Assembly: GCA_025175895.1 (NCBI GenBank)
Contig: CM046005.1
Location: forward strand, 66,674,325-66,738,324
Direction of reading: 5' to 3'
Source: Wurfbainia villosa
Taxonomy: Eukaryota; Streptophyta; Magnoliopsida; Zingiberales; Zingiberaceae
DNA length: 64,000 nucleotides
The translations under genes and the position numbers were made by a program. Shown in pieces: positions 35,926-47,370 of the stretch; position 1 is the first letter of the stretch, and every line of letters starts with the position of its first letter. The notes below the pieces were generated by a model. The model searched no databases. It saw only the letters and a program-made list of their open reading frames with translations, and was not told the DNA's origin.

Positions 35926-36440
35926 GATATTTTTATTACTTGATAACAACTGTGCACTTGCGCATTTTTGCACATCACTTATCAACTACTAAATATGTAC
36001 CAATAAGTATTGAATCTAGAAAAATACTAAATATTCCATTTTTAAATGAACAATTATATCTTTATTTGTCCAAAGAAGAAATGGAAATTAAGTTCCTCCT
36101 AAAGGATGGAATAACAAACATATTCTTCAAATTCAAAAATACATTAGTCCCTAGACAAAGTCGGAAAAACACCTATAGTAGTCACTCTATCCTTCTTGCC
36201 ATTACCAGTATAAATGTATAATTCACCATCAATAGGAAATTGACAACTAAGACAACCATACTTAGTGACACTAATATGAGTGGTAGCCTCAATGTCTATC
36301 CACCAAGTGTAAGTAGGTACAGTAATGAAATTTACTTTTGAACTAATCAAGCTGAGAAGTTCATTACTAGACACTATAGTTTTAGCACCCTTACTTCTAA
36401 TGATCCTTTTATATTTAGTGGTTTCTAAAACTAAAGTCAT
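35926..36440 (-). pseudogene. pol: Host H: copia protease fragment, decayed
   Basis: The minus frame 36144-36440 reads YTWWIDIEATTHISV, then GCLSCQFPIDGELYIYTGNGKK, a copia aspartic-protease region in which the Asp-Ser/Thr-Gly motif has become Asp-Ile-Glu. Below 36144 a frame with VIPSFRRNLISISSLDK continues the protease/GAG-pre-integrase junction. The lineage differs from C and F. No gag or RT of this copy is visible. It is older than solo LTR A, which lies beside it. Confidence 0.65.
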
Positions 36441-37627
36441 TGGAATGTTATTTTTATTGATAGATATTATTTGTGCTATAAGACAATAAAAAAGAACAAA
36501 AAAATGCTCACATTAATAATCATAAATATGCATATATATAAACAGTGATATAAAGTAAATACTAAAATATATATGCACTTACAATGGGTCCCTTTATGAG
36601 ATACCAAATGCAACATTACAATTAAGTTTTAGATTAAATTGTAATTTATTAACGGTACTCTCTAATCATAACTCAAAACACTATAATCAACCACACAATG
36701 TACCTTCCTTTTGGCCGACACAATATGTGCATGTTTGATAACCAAATATGAGTCAGATTTGGTTATATCAATTATAACCATAGTTCACCATTTCTTTAAT
36801 CAGTTAGATAACATGTCTTCCTTTGGGCTGACATATTATGCATATGATCAACCTCAACATGTTTATAGTGAACCACCTTAAATATATATTTGACCTAATT
36901 AAAGATGATTTTTCTTTGGGCCAACCATCCTTAGCATAGATATATATCCACTCATACAATGATGCATTAAGTTTAGCTAATAGTTCTCACTTTGGTAATA
37001 GTATTAGTTTAACTTAATAACACATGTTCTAATGGATATAGATGAAATCTTAGGTAACTCGATTGTATTGTTGTTGTTAAATGACATATGAGATAAAAAA
37101 AAATGGCCTTAACATGGACGTAAAAACTTTAAAGCCTTCAAAAAGGAACTAAATGATATTTTTTAGGCCTAAGATATGTTGCTACAAAGGGTTTACCTCA
37201 TGGTAATAATTGTAGAGCATTGAACCAGCTTCGAAATGCAACTTGGAATGCCTCAAAACTCATCTCTAGCGAAAAGTTATAGCCTCTAGAACTTTTCTAC
37301 ATCACCAATTGACTGGTGCTTGATAGTAGTCAACTAATTCAATCAGACGAGTACTCTAGAAGACTAACAACCCTTCTGTGCTCAACCTTGGGTCCATCAG
37401 TTGACTGATACTATAAGTTGATTGCCTCAGTCGACTCAAAATCATTATGTGCCCAAGTTTAAGAGCATTAATTAATTAACCTAAAATGTCAGTCAACTAG
37501 TGTGTCCAATCGAGTCATGTAGTCAACCCATAAATATTCTATTCAAACTTTTGCACACATCAATTGATTGGGCCTTATAGCAGTTGAATGATGGTGATCA
37601 GTCGAGTGCCCCAATCGACTCAAAAAC
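36441..37627. other. AT-rich unassigned region with palindrome cluster
   Basis: No coding frame is credible. Three spaced copies of a CTTCCTTTGGGCTGACA-like phrase occur at 36703-36720, 36815-36833 and 36909-36926. A degenerate CAGTCGACTG cluster at about 37300-37627 continues, after the element E insertion, at 51005-51060. Confidence 0.45.
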
Positions 37628-37632
37628 ATTCT
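37628..37632. repeat. probable target-site duplication of element E (left)
   Basis: ATTCT, compared with ATTTT at 51000-51004 (4 of 5). The flanks then read continuously as CAAAAAC and GTGTGCAAA. Confidence 0.55.
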
Positions 37633-39271
37633 TATAGGGGGATCATACACCACTAGAGGGGGTGAATAACGTCGTGCTACTTTCACTTGATGGAATTCAA
37701 TCGCGCTTGATCACTTGCATGCTCGTCTACACAAACTTGTTAATGCATAGCGAAAATAAAAATAAAACAAAACAAATAAAAACAAACACACAACACACAA
37801 ACACAAATGATGTAACATGGTTTGGAACCCTAGTTCCTACTCCATTCGGTGAGCTCAATATCAAGCTCTAGTGATGCACACCACCACTAATAAAATATAC
37901 TCCTTCTCGGTGACACATCGGAGGTGGAGAAATCTCTTATAAGTGATTACAAAAGTAATACAATAAAATACAAGCAATTACAAAGTAAATACAACACAAG
38001 ATGTAAAGAACACTTTACAAAAGATGCTTTGAATGTTTGCTTGGTTGATCGCTTGAGCCACACTTGAAGACCCTGACTTGCACTAGTAAATCGCCTCATA
38101 TTTCCTAAGAAATCACTGTGGAAATCCTCCCTGTCGAGCTCCGTTTATCCCTCCATGCAACCTGGATTTTCCCCTGGCAATCGACGGCCAAAAGGCCCCA
38201 GTCGACTGCCAACAGTGCCATTGTCTCACAACGAACTTAATCCACATTGGCATTTAAGCCAACAGATACACTGGCATTCACTGCCATTTCCATCAGTCGA
38301 TTGTCAAAGCTTGTAGCCAACTGCTCAGTTGGCTACTGAGCTTTCTAATCTCATGACCAAAACCAACATCACTCGACTACCCTTCATGGTAGTCGACTGC
38401 TCGTGTCATGTCGACTGCCCAATGATGGCAGTCGACTGACAAGGCCACTTGCCGCAGTCGAATGTCAGTCGACTCACAGCAGTCGACTAGTCATAATCTC
38501 ATTCGACTACTCAATGTCAACATGGCTGCCAAGTGTCAAAACACTTGACTAGTCGACTGGTCCATAATCCCAGTCGACTGATACACCTCAACCATGAGGT
38601 TTAACTCAAGTATGATGCCCTCATACTTGCTAGACCACCTTTACCCTAGACCTAAGCCTTCTAGCCACCTCCATCAGTCTCACTCCTATTGGATTCCTCC
38701 AAGTCATCCATGGCTTGTTCATCCATACACTAGCCTTCAAGTGCTTCCATTGGCTATTGTCATGCTAAGCTGATCTACACCGCCAAGGTACATTTGGGCT
38801 TAAGCTGCCAAGACACACGCTTGGACTTTACAACGCCAAACATTGGACTTATGCTGCCAAGACTCCACCCTTGGACTTTACGCTACCAATATCAATCCTT
38901 GGACTTCCCAATTGCCAAGTACCCATGACTTAGACTTTCATCGCCAAGAATACACACTTGGACTTACATAGCAAAGACTACACCCTTGGACTTTCCATGC
39001 CATTTCTATGTTAGATTTTCCAATTGCCAAGACTCAAGCTTGGACTTTCCCTTGCCAAGACCCATGCTTGGACTTTCCATTCCAAGTAGTCATGACTTGG
39101 ACTTTCCCATGCCAAGTGTCCCACTTGGACTTCTCCATCATATGGTCAACCATCTCCCCAAACCATTGTCAAACAATGATTTCTCCTTTGTCAAACATCA
39201 AAACACAAGCATCAAAACACTAGTCGAGTCAAACTCGAGTCTTGTCAATCTTGACCTGGGTTGATTGCATC
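37633..39271 (-). repeat. 3' LTR of element E
   Basis: CAGTCGACTG cluster about 38170-38585, hairpin-unit array 38783-39128, ends ...GCATCAACA at 39271 next to a purine tract. GGATAAACGGAG on the minus strand (about 38140-38151) sits where the D LTR has its TATA-like box. Confidence 0.85.
38783..39128 (-). repeat. hairpin-unit array in LTR of E
   Basis: Units such as CCAAGACTCAAGCTTGG, CCAAGTAGTCATGACTTGG and CCAAGTGTCCCACTTGG with GGACTTTCC links; some units have lost complementarity. Confidence 0.8.
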
Positions 39272-41117
39272 AACAATCTCCCCTTTTTTGATGTTTGAAA
39301 AAAACCAACACTTAAGTTATAACACCTTTGAGTTAGGCCACCTAACTCAATCCAATCATCCCAATTCTCCAAATTGGGAATTCCAACTTCTCACTCAAAC
39401 TCTCCCCCTTTTTTACATACATCAAAAAGGCTCTCCCCAAGGGTATCAATATCTCATATCCCAATAAGATCTTACAATCTCCTCCTTGGTCCAAAAACAT
39501 CTAGAATGTCTTCACTCTTCCTAGTGATAAGTATCATATCACTAAAGAGAGACAATCCCCCAATTTTCTCCAACTCTCCAAATTCTCCCCCTTATGAGGA
39601 AGAACATATCCATCATCCCATAATGGATAACCTCCCTCTAAAGATTTGCTCTCTTTTGACCATTGCACTAACAATGTCCTTGGAGAGTCCCTAAGTCTAT
39701 AGGAATACTAAACCATCAAAATTAAGGTCGAAAGATAAAACTTGAACTTTCACGCACCTTAAAATTTGATACACACCCTAAACAACTCTTCCAATCCACA
39801 TCCAATCGATTTTAACCCTTCCAATGCTTTCAAAAGTATATCCTAGGGTTAGAAGCAGTTAGGGTTGTCTAACATGGATGAAACAGGCTAAACAAATCTT
39901 TTTTACCCAAAATCAGACCTGACAGTCGACTCTTTCAATCAATAGTCGACTCACCTTGACGCCAGTCAACTGTCATCCATGGCAGTCGACTAATTTATGC
40001 AAATGCAAAAAACCAGTTTTAGGAAAATAAAATTCAAAAATACATAAGTAATTATACATAACTTGAAAATTAGTGAAACTTCATACGTATACTACTTAAG
40101 TCAATCATTATGGGTGAAAAATATTTGAAAAATAAAATACCCATAAAATTATGAGATTGATATAAAATTCAAAATCATCGATAACTTCAATGCTTTTGAC
40201 CTATTTTGTATCTATCAACTTTTTCAATTGTGACTTCTATCAAAAGATAGACTACACCAAGATTTTTCAAAATGATTTTAAAACTTTATATTGAACCATG
40301 GTCTATGGGCTTTATGCACATGACTTGTACATAAGCTTTCCTCATGGTTCATCAATGGTATATGATGAGTTTGAGTTCATCTAGATGCAATAACTTTACT
40401 CCTTGACCTTATCTCATTTCCTAGCATCTCATATGTGTTTAGGGTGTATCAATACACGCACATGTCAATGTGATGTGAGATGTGGGTTTTGTTCATCCTA
40501 AACTAAGATCTCATGCATTTTTCTAAGCCAACACTATTTGATTCCCTAATACATGAGACTTCAAATCATGTCATAGTCCTTAAATCAATTTTATTAATAC
40601 ATGAATGATGATTATGGCATAAGTGATAGCATAAATAAACATGTGCCAAAAATCATGATGTCATGGCATTAAATATAAACCTAAATATACATGACATAAA
40701 AACTTAAACCTAAGCATTATCATGACATTTAATGATAAAAATAAAATATGATGTCATGACATGACATGTTATATGGCAATCAAGGCATAGCAAATGAAGT
40801 GTAAGGCATAGGAATACCTAAAGTTTAGTATTAATTGTCATTTGTTAGAATTGAGTCAATTTTTCCATAATAACACTTATTTCCCAAGTGTGCCAAAAAC
40901 CCAAAATGGCACACTATGACCTCTAGACCTAATTGTGCCAATTTGATCTATTTTTCAAGCTTCCATTATTATATTGGCACATCCTAAAATCTTTTAGGAT
41001 AAAATCTTAACCTCCATTTCCAAGGAATCACATAGCCTTGAAAATGTCCTAAAATGCCAACTCTACCATGGTTAGGTTAATTACCTATCCACTTAAGGTT
41101 GACATACCCTAACCCAT
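39272..41117 (-). other. Element E non-coding block
   Basis: Purine tract (AAAAAAGGGGAGAT on the minus strand) followed by 1.8 kb without a gene. Shared segments include the ATATTTGAAAAATAAAATAC region (40115-40250) and the ATCATGACAT-rich stretch (40720-40790). An internal CAGTCGACT cluster lies at 39918-39990. Confidence 0.7.
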
Positions 41118-42825
41118 TTAGCATAATGGAATCACCCTCCTAGGAACTCAATACCTATTGGAGCTTCTTGGGTTTACAAGGTATTCGCTAAAGATAACTT
41201 CCCTAGATACCTTCCCAATGACCCTTTTTGGCTTGAAAGCCTTGGTCAATTGGGTCTAGTCTTGGTCAACTCTAGGGATAACTTCCCTTGTGACCTTCTT
41301 AGTGGTCTTCCTAGGTTTCATAGAAACCTTGGCCACTAGACACTTACCTTGGTTAACCTTAGGGATGACTTTCCTATTAACCTTGGCTTTCCTATACCTA
41401 TGAATGGTTCCATAATCGAATGGAACTCTATGATAGGTCTCCTTGGGCTTAGGTTTGTGACCCAAACCTTTCTTTCCCTTAGGGAATTCTTGCCTTCTAG
41501 ATCCTAGGCTTTGACTCCTAGATACTAAATTTTGACTATTTGATCCTTGCATTTGATTTTTGCATCTTTCTAACGGTCTTTTATAATTTCTTAAGCCTTG
41601 ACCTCAAAGCTTGATTTTCTAATTTTAATTGCCAAATTTTTTATTTTTTATTTTGTCTTTGGGCATTGTCTTTCCTTTTAGGCATATGCCTACTCTTCTT
41701 AGGGTTAATGCCAAAATGATCTTCTACCTTCCTAATACTTTCCCTAGGTAGAATTGTTTTAGGGTTATTGGTTCTAGATTGATTCTTAACCCTAAAATTA
41801 CAATCTTTTACACCTAAACAATAGAACTTATTATTTCTAGCATGCTCCTTATGATTATGCAGAATTGCAAGAGTATTGAAAGCATGCTTTTCATTTTGAA
41901 ACAAGGAAGGTGCATTGCTAAATTTTACCTTAGGGTTTGCTTTAAAAGCTCCTCCTACATGTGATGCTCCTTCTTGGTTTTTCTTCCTCCCCATAGGGCA
42001 TTGCCTCCTATAATGTCGCTTTTGTTGGCATTTGAAGAAAATGATGTGCTCCTTGTTTTTAATTGTATAGGGTCCGGTCTCCTTGATCTTTGGCATAACT
42101 TGTGCTATCTTTTTGACCCATTTTGGACACTTACTTTTGTAGTGTCCGGCTTCCCTACACTCAAAGCATACAATATGGTTTTTATTTTTAATTCAAATGC
42201 TCGAGTTACCTAGGTCGATGGTGGTCAGAACTAGTTTTTCATCTCTTCTGGAGGTTGAGGCTTCCTCTTGATTTTGCTGTTGGATAGAAGATTGCCTCTC
42301 CTCCCCCTCAATCCTAGAGGTGAAGGTTTCCTCTACTTCTTCCACCTCTTCCGATTCAGATGTTCATTCCCTTTCAACCTCCGAATGCTCAAGCTCTTGG
42401 GATGATGATCCACATTCTTCTTGAGCTTTACAGGATGAACACTCCTCTTCTTCCTTGTCTTCTTGGACTGAGTGAGGCTCCTCATGGAATTTTGTCAACT
42501 CGCTCAAAAGCTCCTTGACATCCTTATATTCACCTAATCTAAACAAAATGTCATTAGGGATTATATCAACCAAGAATTTTATTACCTTCTTATTTTACTC
42601 AAATTCTTGGAGTTGTTCCTCGGTCCATATCTTCATCTTGAGGAATCCTCTCTTCGGCTCTATTGGATATTTGAATCCTTCCATCAAGATGGCACAATCT
42701 TCAAAGTCCATCATCATTATGAATTCTTCAATCCTTGTCTTCCATTGATTGAAGTCTTCTCATCCATAGAGGGTGTATAGAATTGGCGTGTTGATGTCTC
42801 ATCCCAATTTTTCTTCAAACTCCAT
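41118..42825 (-). pseudogene. gag: Element E gag (two knuckles), broken
   Basis: The start MEFEEKLG at 42825 matches D and G; a stop follows directly. Readable pieces are 42364-42573 (IIPNDILFRLGEYKDVKELLSEL, acidic linker), knuckle 1 CFECREAGHYKSKC at about 42120-42165, knuckle 2 FFKCQQKRHYRRQC (first Cys changed to Phe) in 41641-42096, and the basic tail 41256-41552. Many stops. Confidence 0.75.
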
Positions 42826-42878
42826 TTTCTTTCCTCTAGCGATGCTCCCTTAGCTGTCAAACCTTGAAGAGTGATCTC

Positions 42879-42890
42879 ACTCTGATACCA
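42879..42890 (-). other. Primer-binding site of element E
   Basis: Minus strand TGGTATCAGAGT, next to the LTR start at 42892. Confidence 0.8.
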
Positions 42891-42891
42891 C

Positions 42892-44171
42892 TGGTAGGGG
42901 GATTCACCGCTAGAGGGGGGCGAATAGCGTCGTGCTACTTTCACTTGATGGAATTTGATCATGTTTGATTGCTTGCATGCTCGTCTACACAAACTTGTTA
43001 ATGCATAGTGGAAATAATAATAATAAAACAAATAAAGACAAACACACAACACACAAACAAAAATGATCTAACGTGGTTCGGAACCCTAGTTCCTACTCCA
43101 CTGGGTGAGCATTATATCGAGCTCTAGTGATGCACACCAACACTAATCAAAAACACTCCTCTATAACATACCGAAGGTGGAGAAACCTCTTACAAGTGAT
43201 TACAAAAGTAATACAATAAAATACAAGCAATTACAAAGTAAATACAACATAAGATGTAAAGAACACTTTACAAAAGATGCTTTGAATACTTACTTGGTTG
43301 ATCACTTGAGCCGCACTTGAAGACCCTGACTTGCACCAGTAAATTGCCTCAAATTGCCCAATAAATCACTGTGAAAATCCTCCTTGTCAAGCTCCTTTTA
43401 TCCCTCCATTTGACATGGATTTCCACCTGGCAATCTACTGCTAAAAGGCCCCAGTCGACTGCTAACAGTGTCGTTGTCTCACAATGGACTTGATCCACAT
43501 TGGCATTCAAGCCAATGGATACACTGGAATTCGAGTGTCATTTCCATCAGTCGACTGTCAAAGCTCGTAGTCGAATGCTCAGTCAGCTACTGAGCTTTCA
43601 GTCCTTGCGACTAAACCAGCATCAGTCAACTGCCCTTCATGGAAGTTGACTGCGTGTGTCCAATCGACTGTCCAATGCTAACAGTCGATTGACAAGGCCA
43701 CTTGCCGCAGTCAAATGCCAGTCGGCTCACGGAAATCGACTGGTCATAATCCCAGTCGACTGCTCAGTGTCAACTCGGCTGCTAAGTGTCAAAAAACATT
43801 ACCAGTCGACTGGTCCATAACCCCAGTCGATTGATACACCTCAACCATGAGGTTTAACCTAAGTATGATGCCCTCATACTTGCTAGACCACCCTTAGCCT
43901 AGACCTAAGCCTTCTAGCCACCTCCATTAGCCTCACACCTATCAGATCCCTCCAAGTCATCCATGACTTGTTCATCCATACGCTAGCCTTCAGGTGCTTC
44001 CATCGGCATTGTCATGCTAAGCTGATCTACATCGCCAAGGTACATTGGGGCTTACGCTACCAAGACACACACTTGGACTTTACACCTCCAAACATTGGAC
44101 TTATGCTGCCAAGACTCCACCCTTGGACTTTACCCCACCAATATCAATCCTTGAACTTTCTAATTGCCAAG
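42892..44171 (-). repeat. 5' LTR of element E, part 1
   Basis: Aligns with 37633-38915 of the 3' copy. CAGTCGACTG cluster about 43440-43840. Ends within a hairpin unit at CCAAG (44167-44171), the target of element G. Confidence 0.85.
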
Positions 44172-45638
44172 TGTTGGTGCAATCGACCTAGGTCATGATT
44201 GACCAGACTCGAGTTTGACTCGAGCGATGTTTTGATGTTCGACAAAAACATATGACAATGTAATTGTCATTGGGAAAGTCCAAGTCTTGAGTACATGGCA
44301 CGTAAAGTCCAAGAATGGGTCTTGGAAAGGAAAAGTCCAACATGGGTTGCCAAGAAAAGTCCAAGCATGGTCTTGGCAAGGGAAAAGTCCAAGCTTGGGT
44401 CTTGGCATGGAAAGTCCAACATGGGTTGGCAAGGGGAAGTCCAAGCTTGAGTCTTGGCATTTGGAAAGTCCAAGGGGAATATTGGCGGCGTAAAGTCCAA
44501 GCGGGAGTCTTGGCCGCATAAGTCCAATGGTTGGCAGCATAAAGTCCAAGCGGAGTCCTGGCAGCGTCAGTCCAATGTGTCTTGGTGGTGTAGATACAGT
44601 AAGCATGACAATAGCCTATGGAAGCACCTGAAGGCTAGCGTATAGATGAACAAGTAATGGATGACTTGGAGGGATCCGATAGGGCATGAGGCTGATGAAA
44701 GTGGTTAGAAGGCTTAGGTCTAGGCTAAGGGTGGTCTAGCAAGTATGGGGGCACCATACTTTGGTTAAAATCTCATGTTTGAGGTGTATCAGTCGACTGG
44801 GATAATTGGGTAATCGACTGATGGGAGTCAACTAGGGTTTGACTGCAGAAAGTGCCCTGGAAGTCGACTGCCAAAGGTGGGCAGTTGACTGATGGCCTGA
44901 GCAGTCGACTGATCGGGTGATCAGTCGACTGAAGCTCGAGATCTCGGGCACAGAAGGTTCTCTAATCGAGTGGTCGGCCCGAGCACTCGACTGATTGAGC
45001 CATCAGTCGACTGATGGGTATGATCAGTCGACTGATGGTGTATCCGTTGGACTTATCCGATGTGTTTCATGCCGTTGTGAGACAACGGCTATAAGGGCAG
45101 TCGACTGATGGTCTCGATCAGTCGACTACTAGGCGAAATCTAGCCCAAGGAGTAGCTTTAAAGGGATCTCGTTAAGGGAGGATTCACCATCAGTTATTGA
45201 GAAGTTTTGGGGCGATTTGTTACTGCAAATCAGGGTCTTCAAGTGCAATTCAAGAAACCACAAAGCAAGAATCTAAAAGCGCATTTGTAAATTGTTCTTT
45301 ACGTGTTCTTGTGTATTTCATTTGTATCTTGCTTGTATTTCATTCTTATTGTTGTAAGAATTATTGTAAGAGGTTTCTCTGCCTCCAACTTGTTGTCGAG
45401 AAGGAGTATTATTGCTTAGTGGTATTGTGTGCATCGCTAGGGCTCATTCGAGCCCAATCCGTGGAGTAGGAACCATACGGTTTCGAACCACGTTATATTT
45501 GGTGTTGTGCTTGTGTTCTTGTTGTATTTATTTTATTATTGTATATTCCGCTGCGTATAACAAGTTGTGTAGCAAGCACGCGATCGAGTTTCAATCGAGC
45601 GATGACAACGCTATTCACCCCCCCCCTCGTTCCTAACA
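44172..45638 (+). repeat. 5' LTR of element G
   Basis: 1467 bp, TGTTGGTGCAATCGACC to ...GTTCCTAACA. Hairpin-unit array 44280-44585, CAGTCGACTG cluster 44789-45125, TATA-like CTTTAAAG (45156-45163), C-run before the end (45620-45628). Confidence 0.92.
44280..44585 (+). repeat. hairpin-unit array in 5' LTR of G
   Basis: Units such as CCAAGCATGGTCTTGG, CCAACATGGGTTGG and CCAAGCTTGGGTCTTGG, separated by CAAGGGAAAAGT-like links. ORFs on both strands here are array readings. Confidence 0.8.
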
Positions 45639-45640
45639 AT

Positions 45641-45652
45641 TGGTATCAGAGT
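45641..45652 (+). other. Primer-binding site of element G
   Basis: TGGTATCAGAGT, two bases after the LTR. Confidence 0.88.
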
Positions 45653-45705
45653 GAGACCGCTCTTCATTTGGATTAACAACCAAGAGAGCACCGGTAGAGG
45701 GAAAA

Positions 45706-47370
45706 ATGGAGTTTGAAGAAAAATTAGGATGGGGCATCAACACACTGATCCCATATGCACTTTATCGACGAGAAGGCTTCAATTCATGGAAGATAATAAT
45801 TAAAGACTTCATCATGATGAAGGATTTTGAAGAATGGTCCATTTTAATGGAGGGATTTAACTATCAAAGAGGACCAAAGGGAGGCTTCCTCAAGAAGAAG
45901 AGATGGACTGAGGAGCAACTCTAACAGTTTGATAAAAATAAGAAGGTAGTCAAATTTATTTTTGATTTGATTCCTAATAACATCTTGTGTAGCCTAGGGG
46001 ATTACATGGATGCCAAGGAGCTTTGGAGGGAATTGGCAAGATTCCATGAAGACCCATCACCGACTCAAGAAGAGGAGGCCGAAGAAGAAAGCTCTTCCTC
46101 ACAAGCAAGTGAGGATTTGGAAATTGATAGAGAATCAACATCCGGATCTGGATCGAAAGAAGAAAAAAAGGTGGAAGAAGCCTCCACCTTTAGGATTGAA
46201 GGGGAGGAGATTAGGGTATCGTCAATACCGGAGCAACAAGAAGAACCATCTACCTCCAGTCGAGAGAAAGAGCAAGCTTAAGAGACCCTCAACACCACCC
46301 TAGGTAACTCAAACACTTTAATTCAAAATAAAATCCTTATTATGTATTTTGAGTGTAGGGAAAATGGACACTACAAAAGTAAGTGTCCTAAAAGAGTCAA
46401 GAAGGCTCCACCGGTGCTAAAGGTCAAGGAGAATGGAGGCTCAATAATCAAAAGCAAGGAGCAAGTGATTTACTTCAAATTGCGACAACCAGGTCATTAC
46501 CGGAGTCAATGCTCCAAGGGAAGGAAAAAGACTCAAGAGGGAGCTACACATGTAGGGGGAGCTAAGACAAACCCTAAGGTAACTTTTAAGTATGCTTCTT
46601 CTTTATTTAGTTATCAAAAGCATGCTAGAAATAATATTAGCAATGTTGCTATTACTCATGAAAAGCATGCTAGGAATAATAAATTTTATCGTTTAGGAGC
46701 TAAGAGTGTCCATTTTAGCAATAAGGAGAAATTTGAGACTAATGTCCCTAAAAAAACCTTACCTAGGGAATCTATTAGGAAAATTGAAAACCACCTAGGT
46801 TTTAATCCAAAATAGACTAGGCATATGCCTAGGAAAAACAATGTCTAAAGAAGAGATGAAAAATAAATAAATGGACAATTAGAGTTAGAAAATCAAGCCT
46901 TGAGATCAAGGCTTGAAAAACTTGAGAAGACCCTTAAGAAAATGTAAAATCAAATGCAAGGGTCAAATAGTTGAAGCCTAAGGTCTAGGAGTCAAAGTCA
47001 AAGACCTAGGAGACAAGAACCATCCAAGGGCAAGATTAAGCCCAAAAAGACCTATCACAATGTTCCATTTGATTATGGAGCTCAAATTAGGTCTAGGAAG
47101 ACCAAGGTCACAAGGGAAGTCATCCCTAGAGTTGACCATGGTATGTGCTTAGTGGCTAGGGTTTCGAAGAAATCTAGGGAAGCCACTAAGAAGGTTACAA
47201 GTGGAGTCACCCCTAGAGTTAACCTAGGCAAAACCAAAATTACCAAGGCTACCAAGCCTAAAAGGGTCATTAGGAGGGTATCTAGGGAAGTTATCCCTAA
47301 CGAATACCTAATTAATCCAAAAAGCTCAAATAGGTTTTGGGTTCCTAAGAGCGTGATCGATTCACACTAG
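45706..47370 (+). pseudogene. gag: Element G gag, one frame with seven stops
   Basis: Gag of 554 codons in a single frame from MEFEEKLGWGI to SNRFWVPKSVIDSH. All recognisable pieces are in phase, so no frameshift is needed, but seven in-frame stops lie near 45922, 46279, 46813, 46846, 46861, 46945 and 46972. Order: capsid-like region (DAKELWRELARFHEDP, about residues 100-116), acidic linker, knuckle 1 YFECRENGHYKSKC (first Cys is Tyr, as in D), knuckle 2 with two lost Cys (YFKLRQPGHYRSQC), coiled coil LELENQALRSRLEKLEKTL, basic tail. Not functional. Confidence 0.85.
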
